Shown here piece by piece: positions 24,604 through 33,523 of a DNA stretch of 64,000 bases; the first letter of the stretch is position 1; every line of letters begins with the position of its first letter. A program made the translations under genes and the position numbers. Source of the DNA: Neoroseomonas marina (GTDB lineage Bacteria > Pseudomonadota > Alphaproteobacteria > Acetobacterales > Acetobacteraceae); contig NZ_JABBKX010000001.1 of NCBI RefSeq assembly GCF_012927745.1, positions 186,001-250,000 on the forward strand, written 5' to 3'. The notes under the pieces are model-generated. The model was not told the DNA's origin, did no database searches, and saw nothing but the letters and a program-made list of their open reading frames with translations.

Positions 24604-26885
24604 CCGTTGGCCCTTTCCACCTGGGTGACGCCGGGGCAGGCGCGCAGGGCGGCGAGGATGGCCGCGAGATGCGCCGTGTCGCGCACCTCGACGTCGACCA
24701 GCACCTCGCACCAATCCCCGGCGCGGTTGACGATGCGCAGGCTGTTCACCGCGCCGTCCTGCCGGGCGATCGCCGTCGTCAGGCCTGCGAGCGCGCCGGC
24801 GTTGTTCTCCGCCGTCAGCTCGATGCGCCCGACATGCCCGCCCTTGGCGTCGCTGTCGTATTCCCAGTCCACGTCGATGAAGCGCTCCGGCGTCGCGGAG
24901 AAGGCCTCGAGCCCGTGGCAATCGTGCTTGTGGATGGTCACCCCGCGGCCGGTGGTGACGATGCCGACGATGCGGTCCCCCGGCAGCGGGTGGCAGCAGC
25001 CGGCGAAATGCACCGCCATGCCGGCGACGAGGCCGGTCACGCCCATCGCCGTCTCGCGCCGCAGCGCCGCCGCGTTGCGCTCGGCCTTGCCGGGCGTCAG
25101 CGTCGGCCCGGCGCCGAGCCGCCCCCGCGGGCGGGCCAGCGGCATCTGGTCCACGCTGCGCGCCGGGGTGCGCAGTTCCGGCACCGCCGCATGCAGCACG
25201 TCGCGCGCGGAGATGTTGCCGGAGGCGACGGCGACGCAGAGCGTCTCGAAGTCCGGCTGCTTCAGCGCCTTGACCGCGGGGTCGACGATCTTTTCCGAGA
25301 AGTCGAGCCCCGCCGCGCGGAAGATCTTGGCCATCGCCGCACGGCCTTCCTCGCGCTGTTCGGCGCGCTGGCGGGCGTGGACGAAGCGGCGGATGCGCGC
25401 GCGCGCCTTGCCGGTGACGACGAAGCGTTCCCAGGCCGGGTTCGGCGTGCCGCCGCGGGCGGTGATGATCTCGACCTGGTCGCCGTTCTCGAGCGTGTGG
25501 CGCAGCGGGACGATCTTGCCGTTGACCTTGGCGCCGACGGTGTTGTCGCCGACCTGGCTGTGCACCTGGTAGGCGAAGTCGACCGGCGTCGCGCCGCGCG
25601 GCAATTCGATCAGGTCGCCCTTGGGCGTGAAGCAGAAGACCTGGTCGCGATGGAGCTCGAGCTTGGTGTGATCGAGGAAATCCTGCGGGTCGGCGGCCGA
25701 TTCCAGGATCTCGAGCAGGTCGCGCACCCAGGGGTAGCGCTTGCGGTTGGGCGCCGTGCCGGCGGCGCCCTGCTTGTAGATCCAGTGCGCAGCGACGCCG
25801 AATTCCGCGACCTCGTGCATCTCGGCGGTGCGGATCTGGATCTCGATCTTGGCGTTGCGCCGCTCGGGCACCGTCACGCCGGTGTGCAGCGACTGGTAGC
25901 CGTTCGTCTTGGGGGTGGAGATCCAGTCCTTGAAGCGGCCCGGCACCACGCGGTAGGCGGAATGGATGGCGCCGAGTGCCGCGTAGCAGTCGTGCTTGTC
26001 CTTCACGATGACGCGGAAGGCCATGATGTCGGACAGCTGCTCGAACGCCACGTTCTTGCGCTGCATCTTGAGCCAGATGGAATAGGGCGACTTCTCGCGC
26101 CCCTGCACCTCGACCACCTCGACGTCGGCGTCGCGCAGCACGCGGCGGACGTCCTGCTCGATCTCCTCGATCAGGTCGGCACCCTGGCCCCGCAGGTAGG
26201 TCAGGCGCGCGGCGATGGTCTGCCAGGCATCCGCGTTCATCTCGCGGAAGGACAGCGTCTCGATCTCGGTCTTGAGCGCGTCCATGCCGATGCGCTCGGC
26301 GAGCGGGGCATAGATCTCCAGCGTCTCGCGCGCGGTCTTGCGGCGCTTCTCGGGGCTCGCCTTGCCGCCGAGGGTGCGCATGTTGTGCAGCCGGTCGGCG
26401 AGCTTGACGATGAGGACGCGGATGTCCTCGCTCATCGCGAGGACGAGCTTGCGGAAGTTCTCGGCCTGCTTGGTGCGCTCGGACTGCAGCTCGAGGCGCG
26501 TCAGCTTGGTCACGCCGTCGACGAGGCGCGCCACTTCCTTGCCGAAGCGCTTCTCGAGCTCGGCGAGCGTGACGCCGGTGTCCTCCACCGTGTCGTGCAG
26601 CAGCGCGGTGGCGATCGTCGCGGCATCCAGTCGGTAGCCCGCGAGGATGCCCGCGACGGCGACCGGATGGACGATATAGGGCTGCCCGTCCTCGCGCTTC
26701 TGCGGCGCGTGGGCTTCCTCGGCCAGGCGGTAGGCGGCCTCGATCAGCTTCGCGTCGGCGCGGGGATCGTAGGCGAGGACCTGGCGCGCGAGCTCGACGC
26801 CAGGATTGTCCGTCGTGTCGGTGCGCAGCCCCTCGGGGGCCAGCGCGGGGCCGGTTCGTCGGGTGCCGCCGGCGCCCTGGCCCAT
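24600..26885 (-). CDS. relA: bifunctional (p)ppGpp synthetase/hydrolase (Rel/SpoT)
   Basis: This long RSH enzyme makes and degrades (p)ppGpp in the stringent response. In 761 residues the HD hydrolase domain has His73 and the pair His97-Asp98 ([10 protein letters not shown]). The synthetase domain has [16 protein letters not shown] and [14 protein letters not shown], followed by TGS ([23 protein letters not shown]), a zinc-finger-like CCH ([12 protein letters not shown]) and a C-terminal ACT domain. Both active sites look intact, so it is the single bifunctional RSH expected in alphaproteobacteria. The first ~30 residues are poorly conserved in look and the true start may be later. It is 10 bases after rpoZ. 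Confidence 0.95.
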   Translation of the reverse strand: MGQGAGGTRRTGPALAPEGLRTDTTDNPGVELARQVLAYDPRADAKLIEAAYRLAEEAHAPQKREDGQPYIVHPVAVAGILAGYRLDAATIATALLHDTVEDTGVTLAELEKRFGKEVARLVDGVTKLTRLELQSERTKQAENFRKLVLAMSEDIRVLIVKLADRLHNMRTLGGKASPEKRRKTARETLEIYAPLAERIGMDALKTEIETLSFREMNADAWQTIAARLTYLRGQGADLIEEIEQDVRRVLRDADVEVVEVQGREKSPYSIWLKMQRKNVAFEQLSDIMAFRVIVKDKHDCYAALGAIHSAYRVVPGRFKDWISTPKTNGYQSLHTGVTVPERRNAKIEIQIRTAEMHEVAEFGVAAHWIYKQGAAGTAPNRKRYPWVRDLLEILESAADPQDFLDHTKLELHRDQVFCFTPKGDLIELPRGATPVDFAYQVHSQVGDNTVGAKVNGKIVPLRHTLENGDQVEIITARGGTPNPAWERFVVTGKARARIRRFVHARQRAEQREEGRAAMAKIFRAAGLDFSEKIVDPAVKALKQPDFETLCVAVASGNISARDVLHAAVPELRTPARSVDQMPLARPRGRLGAGPTLTPGKAERNAAALRRETAMGVTGLVAGMAVHFAGCCHPLPGDRIVGIVTTGRGVTIHKHDCHGLEAFSATPERFIDVDWEYDSDAKGGHVGRIELTAENNAGALAGLTTAIARQDGAVNSLRIVNRAGDWCEVLVDVEVRDTAHLAAILAALRACPGVTQVERANG

Positions 26886-26895
26886 CCGGGCGGCC

Positions 26896-27288
26896 TTAGC
26901 GCTTGCCGCCCAGCTCGGCGGCGATCGCCGCCTCGATGTCGTCGGCGGACATGTCTTCCGAGGCGGCTTCCGGGAGGGCTTCCTCCTGGACTTCCATGAT
27001 GCCGAAGATGTTCTCGTCGGTGGCGATGATGTCCATCACCTCCTCCTCGGCGGGCTCGGGCTCCGGCGCGCGGCTGAGGGACTTGATCAGGTCGGCCTCG
27101 AGGGAGGGCAGCTCGACCTTCTCCTCGGCGATCTCGCGCAGCGCGACGACGGGGTTCTTGTCGTTGTCGCGGTCGACCTCGATCGCCTCGCCGCGGCTGA
27201 TGTTGCGCGCACGCTGGGCGGCGAGCAGCACGAGCTCGAAGCGGTTGGGGACCTTCTCGATGCAGTCTTCGACGGTGACGCGCGCCAT
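26896..27288 (-). CDS. rpoZ: RNA polymerase omega subunit
   Basis: Omega helps assemble beta-prime into RNA polymerase and is needed for ppGpp site 1. The start ATG at 27286-27288 gives [31 protein letters not shown], the canonical omega N-terminus, and [12 protein letters not shown] is also conserved. The 130-residue length includes an acidic C-terminal tail (about 75-130) longer than the E. coli protein, as in other alphaproteobacteria. It is immediately upstream of relA/spoT, linking the ppGpp enzyme with its polymerase target. Confidence 0.95.
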   Translation of the reverse strand: MARVTVEDCIEKVPNRFELVLLAAQRARNISRGEAIEVDRDNDKNPVVALREIAEEKVELPSLEADLIKSLSRAPEPEPAEEEVMDIIATDENIFGIMEVQEEALPEAASEDMSADDIEAAIAAELGGKR

Positions 27289-27357
27289 GGAGGCTCCAAA
27301 TACGTTCGGGGCGCGCGGATGGGGGATCCGGGCGCCCGGCATGTCCGGTAATCTCTC

Positions 27358-27386
27358 CACATAGACAGCGGCACGCTGCGGTGCAA
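27358..27386 (-). promoter_or_regulatory. sigma70-type promoter of the rpoZ-relA operon
   Basis: TTGCAC (27381-27386, minus strand) and TATGTG (27358-27363) are separated by 17 bases. The predicted start lies about 60 bases before the rpoZ ATG. No competing match of this quality is present in the 114-base gap between rpoZ and the upstream VOC gene. Confidence 0.5.
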
Positions 27387-27402
27387 GACGAGAGAGGCCG
27401 GC

Positions 27403-27777
27403 CTATGGCCTGGGAAAGGCCGCCGCCTCGATCTTGTTCCCGTCGGGGTCGAGGATGAAGGCCCCGACATAGGCGGTCATGGCCGCGCCGCGGTCGCCCG
27501 GGGCGCCGTCATCCGTGCCCCCGAGCCGTATCGCGGCCCCGTGGAAGGCCCGGACGGCGTCGGCGTCCGGTGCGCGCAGGCAGATATGGGCGCCGGGGTT
27601 GGCGGCGGGCAGGGTCCCGGGCCGCAGGTTCAGCCAGAACTCGGGGTAGCGCTTGCCGAAGCCCACGGTCCGCTCCCGCGTCACGAGCCGTGTGAGGCCG
27701 AGGGGTGCCAGCACGGCCTCGTAGAAGGCGGCGGACCGCTCCAGATCCGCGACCGGAATGGACACATGGTCGATCAT
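27403..27777 (-). CDS. VOC (glyoxalase/bleomycin-resistance/dioxygenase) family protein
   Basis: This single-domain protein of 124 residues has MIDHVSIPVADLERSAAFYEAVLAPLG at the start, the classical VOC N-terminal strand with metal-ligand His4. It ends with GAFILDPDGNKIEAAAF, the DPDGN-x-(I/V)E motif carrying a ligand glutamate. Members include lactoylglutathione lyase-like and ring-cleavage enzymes, and this small type usually has no known substrate. The ATG at 27775-27777 is well supported. It lies 7 bases downstream of folK and so may be cotranscribed with it. Confidence 0.88.
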   Translation of the reverse strand: MIDHVSIPVADLERSAAFYEAVLAPLGLTRLVTRERTVGFGKRYPEFWLNLRPGTLPAANPGAHICLRAPDADAVRAFHGAAIRLGGTDDGAPGDRGAAMTAYVGAFILDPDGNKIEAAAFPRP

Positions 27778-27784
27778 GCGCCGA

Positions 27785-28312
27785 TCAGACCCCCTTCCCG
27801 CCCGCTTCGTCGAGCCGCCGGATGGCCTGGTCCGCGACGGTGGGCAGCAGCGTCGCCATCGGCCGACCCAGGACGGGGTGGACCCAGCCCGGCGAGATCT
27901 CGGCCAGGGGGCGCAGCACGAAGGCCCGCAGATGGGCACGCGGATGCGGCAGGAGCGGCGGCGCGCCCTCCCTCACCCGGCCGCCGAGGTCGACCAGGTC
28001 GAGGTCGAGGACCCTCGGCGCATTGGGATAGGGCCGGGCGCGGCCGGCCTCCTCCTCGATGGCGTGCAGGGCGGCGAGCAGCGCCTCGGGGGTCGTTTCG
28101 CCCTCGAGCAGCGCGGCCCCGTTCACATAGGCCGGCGAGCGCGGATCGGGCGGAATCGGCGCCGATTCCCACCAGGAGGAAACGGCGATCAGCCGCATCC
28201 CCGGAATGGTCGCCAGCCGTCCCGCGGCCCAGCGGCAGGTCTCGATCGCCGGCGTGCCGTCGGCGCGCGGCAGGTTGGCCCCGATGGCGACGACCGCGCG
28301 CTCAACGGCCAT
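27785..28312 (-). CDS. folK: 2-amino-4-hydroxy-6-hydroxymethyldihydropteridine diphosphokinase
   Basis: HPPK pyrophosphorylates hydroxymethyl-dihydropterin in folate synthesis. The 175-residue product starts with VVAIGANLP, then SSWWESAPI, and contains the signature APRVLDLDLVDLGG with the two Mg-binding aspartates. LLPHPRAHLRAFVLRPLAEI is the other family motif. Length and order are normal. Other folate genes are not adjacent. Its start faces the NYN-nuclease gene, 53 bases away on the other strand. Confidence 0.95.
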   Translation of the reverse strand: MAVERAVVAIGANLPRADGTPAIETCRWAAGRLATIPGMRLIAVSSWWESAPIPPDPRSPAYVNGAALLEGETTPEALLAALHAIEEEAGRARPYPNAPRVLDLDLVDLGGRVREGAPPLLPHPRAHLRAFVLRPLAEISPGWVHPVLGRPMATLLPTVADQAIRRLDEAGGKGV

Positions 28313-28365
28313 GACAGGTCCCGAGGATGCGTGTAGCGGACGCCGCGGACGGGACTTGCGACGGA

Positions 28366-29013
28366 ATGGATGGATTCATGCGGCGATCGAGCGGTGCGGA
28401 ACGGGTCGGGGTCTTCGTGGACGGAGCGAACCTCTACCACAGCACGCGCGCGCTGGGGTTCGAGGTCGACTTCGCCGCGATGCTCGAATTCTTCGGACGG
28501 TCGACCTACCTCGTGCGCGCCTTCTACTACACCGCGCTGCTCGAGACGGAGGACTATTCCCCCCTGCGGCCGCTGACCGACTGGCTCGCCTACAATGGCT
28601 GGCAGGTGGTGACGAAGCCGGCCAAGCAGCAATCCGACCCGACCGGGCGCGTGCGCCTGAAGGGCAACATGGATGTCGAACTCGCGGTGGACATGCTGGA
28701 ACTCGCGCCGCAGCTCGACCACGTCGTGCTGTTCTCGGGCGACGGGGATTTCCGCCGGCTGGTGGAAGCCGTGCAGCGCATGGGCGTGCGGGTGACGGTG
28801 GTGTCCACCGTGCGGTCCCAGCCGCCGATGATCGCCGACGAGTTGCGGCGGCAGGCGGATGCCTTCATCGACCTGGCGGAGATCGCGCCGGAGCTGACGC
28901 GGCGCCAGACGGAGCCGCGGACGCGCGCCCCGGTCCCGCCCGCCGCGCCGCGCCCGGGCCGGGCGACGCCGGCCGATCCCTATGGCGACGCGGCGCCGGA
29001 GCCGGAGGCGTGA
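28366..29013 (+). CDS. NYN-domain ribonuclease (LabA/DUF88 type)
   Basis: A 215-residue protein with a PIN-like NYN fold. Key residues are Asp19 in VGVFVDGANLYH, an internal NMDVELAVDML with two acids, and LFSGDGDFRRLVEAV, together forming the metal site of these RNases. Residues from about 165 on are a Pro/Ala-rich tail. In-frame ATGs exist at 28327, 28366 and 28378; 28366 follows a purine-rich GGGACTTGCGACGGA. Its stop overlaps the GTG of the next gene (GTGA), so NYN nuclease and uracil-DNA glycosylase are translationally coupled. The RNA target is unknown. Confidence 0.85.
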   Translation: MDGFMRRSSGAERVGVFVDGANLYHSTRALGFEVDFAAMLEFFGRSTYLVRAFYYTALLETEDYSPLRPLTDWLAYNGWQVVTKPAKQQSDPTGRVRLKGNMDVELAVDMLELAPQLDHVVLFSGDGDFRRLVEAVQRMGVRVTVVSTVRSQPPMIADELRRQADAFIDLAEIAPELTRRQTEPRTRAPVPPAAPRPGRATPADPYGDAAPEPEA

Positions 29014-29642
29014 GCGCGGCGCCGGGATACGACTGCCCGCTCTGCCCGAGGCTGGTGGCCTATCGTGAGGCGAACCGTGCGGCGAACCCTGCCTGGCACA
29101 ACGGTCCGGTGCCGTCCTGGGGGCCGCGGGATGCGCCGCTGCTCGTCCTGGGCCTCGCACCCGGCGTGCGCGGGGCGAACCGCACGGGGCGGCCCTTCAC
29201 GGGGGATTATGCGGGGCGGCTGCTCTACGGGACGCTGCTGAAGTTCGGACAGGCGACCGGGCAGTTCCTGGAATCGCCGGATGACGGGCTGGAACTGACG
29301 GGCTGCCGCATCGCGAACGCGGTGCGCTGCGTGCCGCCGGAGAACCTGCCGACCCCGGCCGAGATCCGCACCTGCAACGGCTTCCTGAAGGCGGAACTCG
29401 CAGCGATGCCGCGGCTGCGGGCGGTGCTGGCGCTCGGCGTCGTGGCGCACAACGCGCTGCTGCGGGCGAAGGGCATTCCGGCCGCACGCTTCGCCTTCGC
29501 GCATGGGGCGATCCATGCGCTGCCCGATGGCCTGCTGCTGGCGGATTCCTACCATGTCAGCCGCTACAACACCTCGACGCGCCGCCTGACGCCCGAGATG
29601 TTCGAGAATGCCGTTTCGGCGCTGTTGGAGCGCCTCAAGTAA
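29010..29642 (+). CDS. uracil-DNA glycosylase, family 5 (UDGb-like), with [4Fe-4S] ligands
   Basis: This enzyme removes uracil and related lesions from DNA as the first step of base excision repair. In 210 residues the cluster ligands are Cys9 and Cys12 (DCPLC) plus Cys107 and Cys122, spaced as in thermostable UDGs. The active-site loop GLAPGVRGANRTGRPFTGD replaces the usual GQDPY motif and lacks an aspartate at that site, typical of family 5. SYHVSRYNTST is the C-terminal DNA-binding motif. It starts at GTG 29010 inside the NYN stop, and the longer frame from 28206 is not real. Pairing with an RNase is unusual. Confidence 0.88.
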   Translation: MSAAPGYDCPLCPRLVAYREANRAANPAWHNGPVPSWGPRDAPLLVLGLAPGVRGANRTGRPFTGDYAGRLLYGTLLKFGQATGQFLESPDDGLELTGCRIANAVRCVPPENLPTPAEIRTCNGFLKAELAAMPRLRAVLALGVVAHNALLRAKGIPAARFAFAHGAIHALPDGLLLADSYHVSRYNTSTRRLTPEMFENAVSALLERLK

Positions 29643-29647
29643 CGGGT

Positions 29648-29701
29648 TCCGAGGGCCTTTCGGCCCTCGGCAGGGGAGCGCGAGGGGGCGGCGCCCCCTC
29701 G
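29648..29701. terminator. two hairpins between convergent genes
   Basis: CCGAGGGCC (29649-29657) pairs with GGCCCTCGG (29662-29670) over a TTTC loop. CGAGGGGGC pairs with GCCCCCTCG around 29681-29701. They lie between the stop of the UDG gene and that of the convergent peroxidase gene and probably help end both transcripts, although there is no T-run. Confidence 0.5.
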
Positions 29702-29704
29702 CCT

Positions 29705-30253
29705 TCAGGCGCCGGGTGCAGCGAGCGCCGTATCGATCGCCCGCGTCAGTTCGATGCTGTCCGGCGTCACCCGGGTGGCGAAGCCGCGCACGCTGCGCCC
29801 GTCGCGCGCCACCAGATACTTGTGGAAGTTCCACCGGGGCTCCCCGCCGCCCTTGGCAGCCGCCCAGCGGAAGAAGGGATGCGCCTGCGCCCCGCGCACG
29901 TGGGAGATCGCGGCCATCGGGAAGTCGATGCCGAATTGCGCGTCGCAGAAGGCCTTCACCTCCTGGTTCGAACCGGCTTCCTGGTTGAAGTCGTTGGACG
30001 GCACGCCGAGCACGACGAGGCCGCGCGCCTGGTAGCGTTCGTGCAGCCGCTGCAGCGCTGCGTATTGTGGCGTGTAGCCGCAGAAGGACGCGGTGTTCAC
30101 CACGAGCAGCGCGCGCCCGCGCCACGCCGCGAGGTCGAGTTCCCCGCCGTCCAGGGACGGGAATCGGAAGGACCAGGCGTCCGGCTCGGCCGCCGAGGCG
30201 GCGGCGGTCACGAGGGGCACTGCCAGCAGGGAACGGCGCAGCACATCAGCCAT
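29705..30253 (-). CDS. glutathione peroxidase family protein, exported
   Basis: This thiol peroxidase reduces hydroperoxides. The 182-residue protein has a signal peptide (MADVLRRSLLAVPLVTAAASA, cleavage about 22). The catalytic tetrad is Cys58 (NTASFCGYT, replacing selenocysteine), Gln91, and Trp141-Asn142 (RWNFHKYLV). Absence of the typical glutathione-binding arginines cannot be judged here; many bacterial members use thioredoxin. The start ATG at 30251-30253 lies inside the last codons of the molybdenum oxidoreductase (8-base overlap). Periplasmic location next to an MsrP-like enzyme suggests envelope oxidative defence (inference). Confidence 0.88.
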   Translation of the reverse strand: MADVLRRSLLAVPLVTAAASAAEPDAWSFRFPSLDGGELDLAAWRGRALLVVNTASFCGYTPQYAALQRLHERYQARGLVVLGVPSNDFNQEAGSNQEVKAFCDAQFGIDFPMAAISHVRGAQAHPFFRWAAAKGGGEPRWNFHKYLVARDGRSVRGFATRVTPDSIELTRAIDTALAAPGA

Positions 30254-30914
30254 AGCGCTCCTCCATCCAGGGATCGCCGCGGTTGTGGTAGCCGCGGACC
30301 TCCCAGAAGCCGGGCCGGTCGGCGGCGAGGAGTTCCACCCGCGTGATCCATTTCGGGCTCTTCCAGAAATAGAGCTTCGGCAGGACGAGGCGCACCGGAC
30401 CGCCATGCTGGCGCGTCAGCGGCTGGCCTTCCCAGGCGTGGGCGAACATGACATCGGCGCCGGCGAAGTCCTCGAGGCTGAGGTTCGTCGTATAGCCGTC
30501 GTAGCAGGTGAGCGAGACGAAGCGCGCCTCGGGCTTCGGCTGCGCGAGGGCGAGGATGTCGGCGACCTTCACCCCCTCGAAGCGGTTGTCATACCGGGAC
30601 CACTGGGTCACGCAGTGGATGTCGACGACCATCTCCGATTGCGGCAGGGCCAGGAAGCCGTCCCAGTCGAAGGCGAGGCGGTTCTCGACCAGCCCTTCCA
30701 CCCGCAGGCGGAACTTCGCCTTGGACACGTCCGGCTGCACCCCAAGGTCGAGCACCGGCCAGTCCTTCACCAGCGTCTGGCCAGGGGGCAGGCGGTCGCG
30801 CTCGGGGTCGGCGGTGGTCCCGGTCAGGAGCCGGCCTTCCTCCGCCCAGCGTTCCTTGGTCCGGATCAGCTTGTCCTTGACCGCGCCGGTCACGGGAATG
30901 TCGTCGTCGGGCAT
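30246..30914 (-). CDS. sulfite oxidase-like molybdopterin oxidoreductase
   Basis: This protein belongs to the sulfite-oxidase/MsrP catalytic fold. Residues 98-107 (DIHCVTQWSR) contain Cys101, the expected molybdenum ligand. Further motifs are CYDGYTTNLSLEDF, AHAWEGQPLTRQHGGPVRLVLP and WKSPKWITRVEL, all typical. At 222 residues it has only the Mo domain, with no haem domain. No signal peptide is evident, unlike E. coli MsrP, and no MsrQ gene is adjacent. It overlaps the peroxidase by 8 bases. A cytoplasmic oxidoreductase on S- or N-oxides is a reasonable guess, but the substrate is unknown. Confidence 0.87.
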   Translation of the reverse strand: MPDDDIPVTGAVKDKLIRTKERWAEEGRLLTGTTADPERDRLPPGQTLVKDWPVLDLGVQPDVSKAKFRLRVEGLVENRLAFDWDGFLALPQSEMVVDIHCVTQWSRYDNRFEGVKVADILALAQPKPEARFVSLTCYDGYTTNLSLEDFAGADVMFAHAWEGQPLTRQHGGPVRLVLPKLYFWKSPKWITRVELLAADRPGFWEVRGYHNRGDPWMEERYG

Positions 30915-31004
30915 CGGAGACTCCCTTCGTTGATCCAGATGCGGCCCGCGCGGCCTGTTGCAAGGCCCAGCAGCTGCAGGACCGGTGCTCGCCGGCGCGC
31001 GCCG

Positions 31005-31889
31005 TCAGCGCAGCCCGTCGAGAAAGCGCGTCGCCGCGGCACCGGCCGGCACCGGGCGATCGTCGATCCGGTTGATGAGCTGGTAGGGGGTGGGGACGCC
31101 GCGCGGGTCGGGCTGGGGCAGCGCCTCGAAGCGGAGGGGCGCGCCCGCCGCCGCGGCCCAGGCCGTCGCCGCCGCCCGTCCCTGGCCGCTGCCTCGCCGC
31201 TCGCCCTCGACCTGCAGCCACAACACCGGGGCGACGGCGCCGGTCGCGAGCCGCCCGGCGGCGGCAGCCAGCGGCTGCGGGGCACAACCGGCGTCCGGCA
31301 TCGCCGTGCTGCGCGGCGCGAAGGGTGCCGCGACGATGGCCGCGGTGACGCCGGCCGCCTCCGGCAGACCCAGCAGGCCGAGCGCGGCCCAGCCGCCGCT
31401 GCCGACCCCGGCCAGGACCGTCCCCTCGGGCGCCACCCCGGGCAGCGACCGGCCATAGGCGAGTGCGACGGCCAAATCCGCCGCCTCGGCCCGCGCCATC
31501 GCCGCCGCACCGTCCTCGGGGCAACCGGGGCCGAGGGCGTGGCGCCGGCCGCCGCTCGGGGCGTAGCCGCGGCGCACCACGGCGAGCACGGCCATGCCCC
31601 GCTCGAGAAAGAAGCGTGCCTCGTTCGACCAGCAGAAGATCTCAACCGATGCGATGGACGAGGCGCTGCGGCGGGTCGCCGCCGTCACCGCCGGATCGTC
31701 GTGCGTGAGGAGGGCGAGCGGCCGCGCCTCCTCCCCCGCCGGGCGGCAGGCCCGCGCGCGCAGCACCGCCCCGCCCGGCAGCGGGATGGCATGGGACTGC
31801 TCGCGCCACTCCCCCTGCGGCGCATCGAGCGGCGCGGCAGCCGCCGGCAGCGCGAGCAGCAGCGCGATCGCTGCGCGCCAGGCCCTCAT
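31005..31889 (-). CDS. secreted alpha/beta-hydrolase-like protein
   Basis: The 294-residue product begins with a signal ([19 protein letters not shown]). It then has the layout of a dienelactone-hydrolase-like fold: [43 protein letters not shown] and the nucleophile elbow [11 protein letters not shown] (Ser at about 163). A late Asp/His is less clear; [20 protein letters not shown] ends the protein. Cysteines at about 78, 119 and 204 could form a disulfide. Its ATG overlaps the smpB stop (ATGA), so it is cotranslated with smpB, though no functional tie is known. Family call moderate, substrate unknown. Confidence 0.7.
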   Translation of the reverse strand: MRAWRAAIALLLALPAAAAPLDAPQGEWREQSHAIPLPGGAVLRARACRPAGEEARPLALLTHDDPAVTAATRRSASSIASVEIFCWSNEARFFLERGMAVLAVVRRGYAPSGGRRHALGPGCPEDGAAAMARAEAADLAVALAYGRSLPGVAPEGTVLAGVGSGGWAALGLLGLPEAAGVTAAIVAAPFAPRSTAMPDAGCAPQPLAAAAGRLATGAVAPVLWLQVEGERRGSGQGRAAATAWAAAAGAPLRFEALPQPDPRGVPTPYQLINRIDDRPVPAGAAATRFLDGLR

Positions 31890-32377
31890 TCCTCGCCCTT
31901 GTTGCGCATCATGCGCGACTTGTCGCGCTGCCAGTCGCGCTCGGCGATGGCGGCGCGCTTGTCGTGCTTCTTCTTGCCTTCGGCGAGGCCGAGCAGGACC
32001 TTCGCCCGGCCGCGGTCGTTGAAGTGGATGTCGAGCGGCACCAGCGTCGCGCCTTCCCGCGTGATCGCGCCCGTCAGCGACTGCACCTGCTTGCGGTGCA
32101 GCAGCAGCTTGCGCGGCCGGCGCGGCTCGAACTTCGCCATGAAGGACCCGGCCTGCCATTCGGGGATGTAGCAGTTGAACAGCCACATCTCCCCGTCGCG
32201 CTCGCCGGCCCAGGCCTCCGCGAGGGTGGCGCGGCCGGCGCGCAGGCTCTTCACCTCGGGGCCGATGAGCTGGAGCCCCGCCTCGATGGTCTCGCCGATC
32301 TTGTAGTCGAAACGGGCCTTGCGGTTCTGCGCGGCGATGCCGTGCGAGATCAGGCCCTTCTTACGCGGTTCGGTCAC
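31886..32377 (-). CDS. smpB: SsrA-binding protein
   Basis: SmpB binds tmRNA and delivers it to stalled ribosomes for trans-translation. Of 163 residues, the family core [33 protein letters not shown] is followed by ATLAEAWA..., RPRKLLLHR and the basic tail [22 protein letters not shown] choose the GTG at 32375-32377 ([13 protein letters not shown]). The frame continues to 32446, but those 23 residues are encoded by a dispersed repeat that recurs at 54.9 kb, so they are unlikely to be SmpB. Neighbours dapA (upstream) and the hydrolase (overlapping) are on the same strand. Confidence 0.94.
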   Translation of the reverse strand: MTEPRKKGLISHGIAAQNRKARFDYKIGETIEAGLQLIGPEVKSLRAGRATLAEAWAGERDGEMWLFNCYIPEWQAGSFMAKFEPRRPRKLLLHRKQVQSLTGAITREGATLVPLDIHFNDRGRAKVLLGLAEGKKKHDKRAAIAERDWQRDKSRMMRNKGEE

Positions 32378-32390
32378 TCGTTCCTTGCCC

Positions 32391-32514
32391 TCAGACGCCG
32401 GGCGGCCGGCATCCGCCGGCCTTGGCTTCGCGCGGGCTTGTAGCACCGGCGCGGCGGTTGGTCGCGCGCGGTCGCGCTTCGCGCTCCCGGCCCGAGGCAG
32501 GGGCCTCGGGCCGC
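32391..32514. repeat. dispersed intergenic repeat, copy 1
   Basis: The stretch begins TCAGACGCCGGGCGGCCGGC and ends with GGCCCGAGGC-AGGG-GCCTCGGGCC. It contains two perfect hairpins (GGCCGGC/GCCGGCC and GGCCCGAGGC/GCCTCGGGCC). A closely matching copy in the same orientation lies at 54861-54982, with the outer blocks conserved and the centre diverged. It occupies most of the gap between dapA and smpB. Confidence 0.7.
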
Positions 32515-32537
32515 CTAGATGTGGGGAGTCCCGCCGT

Positions 32538-33416
32538 TCAGTTCAGCAGGCCGACCGAAACCATCGCCTCGCGCACCTTCGCCTTGTTGGCGTCCGACAC
32601 CGGCGCGAGCGGCAGGCGGCAATGCTCGGTGCTCTTGGCCAGCAGGCTCGCGGCGTACTTCACGGGGCCGGGCGACGTCTCGCTGAACATCGCGTCGTGC
32701 AACGGCACCAGGCGGTCCTGGATCGCCATCGCCTCGCCGGCGCGGCCCTCGCGCCAGGCCTTGTGCATCTCGGCGCACAGGCGCGGGGCGACGTTCGCGG
32801 TGACGCTGATGCAGCCCGTCCCACCCGCGGCGTTGAAGGACAGCGCCGTGTGGTCCTCGCCCGAAAGCTGGATGAAGTCGGCCCCGCAGGCGCGCTTGGT
32901 GTGCAGCGGGCGGGTGAGGTTCGCCGTCGCGTCCTTCACGCCGACGATGTTCTTGTGCTTGGCCAGCCGCGCCATCGTCTCGACCGACATGTCGATCACG
33001 CTGCGGCCGGGGATGTTGTAGATGAACAGCGGCAGGTCCGCGGCATTCGCCACCGCGGTGAAGTGCAGATACATCCCTTCCTGCGTCGGCTTGTTGTAGT
33101 AGGGCGTGACGACCAGCGTGGCATCCGCGCCCGCCTTCTTCGCGTGCTTCGCGAAGTCGATCGCCTCGGCGGTGGAGTTGCTGCCCGCCCCGGCGATCAC
33201 CGGCACGCGGCCGTTCGCCGCCTCGACGCACAGCTCCACGACGCGCTTGTGCTCGTCATGGGAGAGGGTCGGGCTCTCGCCCGTGGTGCCGACGGGGATC
33301 AGCCCCTCGGTGCCTTCGGCGATCTGCCACTCGACCAGATCCTGGAACGCCTTCTCGTCCAGGGAGCCGTCCGCCTTCATGGGCGTGATCAGCGCAACCA
33401 TCGAGCCCCTGAACAT
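32538..33416 (-). CDS. dapA: 4-hydroxy-tetrahydrodipicolinate synthase
   Basis: DapA condenses pyruvate with aspartate semialdehyde in the lysine/diaminopimelate pathway. The 292-residue TIM barrel has all key residues at E. coli numbering: Thr44-Thr45 (PVGTTGE), Tyr133 (FIYNIPGR), Arg138 and Schiff-base Lys161 (GVKDATANL). The ATG at 33414-33416 gives [13 protein letters not shown], the standard N-terminus, so the 18 extra residues reaching 33470 are rejected. It is divergent from the lytic transglycosylase. The DapA-like protein at 12467-13360 lacks these residues, making this the biosynthetic enzyme. Confidence 0.96.
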   Translation of the reverse strand: MFRGSMVALITPMKADGSLDEKAFQDLVEWQIAEGTEGLIPVGTTGESPTLSHDEHKRVVELCVEAANGRVPVIAGAGSNSTAEAIDFAKHAKKAGADATLVVTPYYNKPTQEGMYLHFTAVANAADLPLFIYNIPGRSVIDMSVETMARLAKHKNIVGVKDATANLTRPLHTKRACGADFIQLSGEDHTALSFNAAGGTGCISVTANVAPRLCAEMHKAWREGRAGEAMAIQDRLVPLHDAMFSETSPGPVKYAASLLAKSTEHCRLPLAPVSDANKAKVREAMVSVGLLN

Positions 33417-33523
33417 GACGACGTCCTCCTCCTGTGCCGCGGCGATCGGGGAACCTAGGCGCGGGCCCACCCCGGGGCAAGGCCGCGGGACAAGCGCCCC
33501 CTGGATCGGCTAGGTAGGTAGCC

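Noticed and set aside
32378-32446. N-terminal extension of SmpB
   Set aside because: The extra residues are encoded by a dispersed repeat also found at 54.9 kb and precede the conserved SmpB N-terminus, so the GTG at 32377 is preferred.
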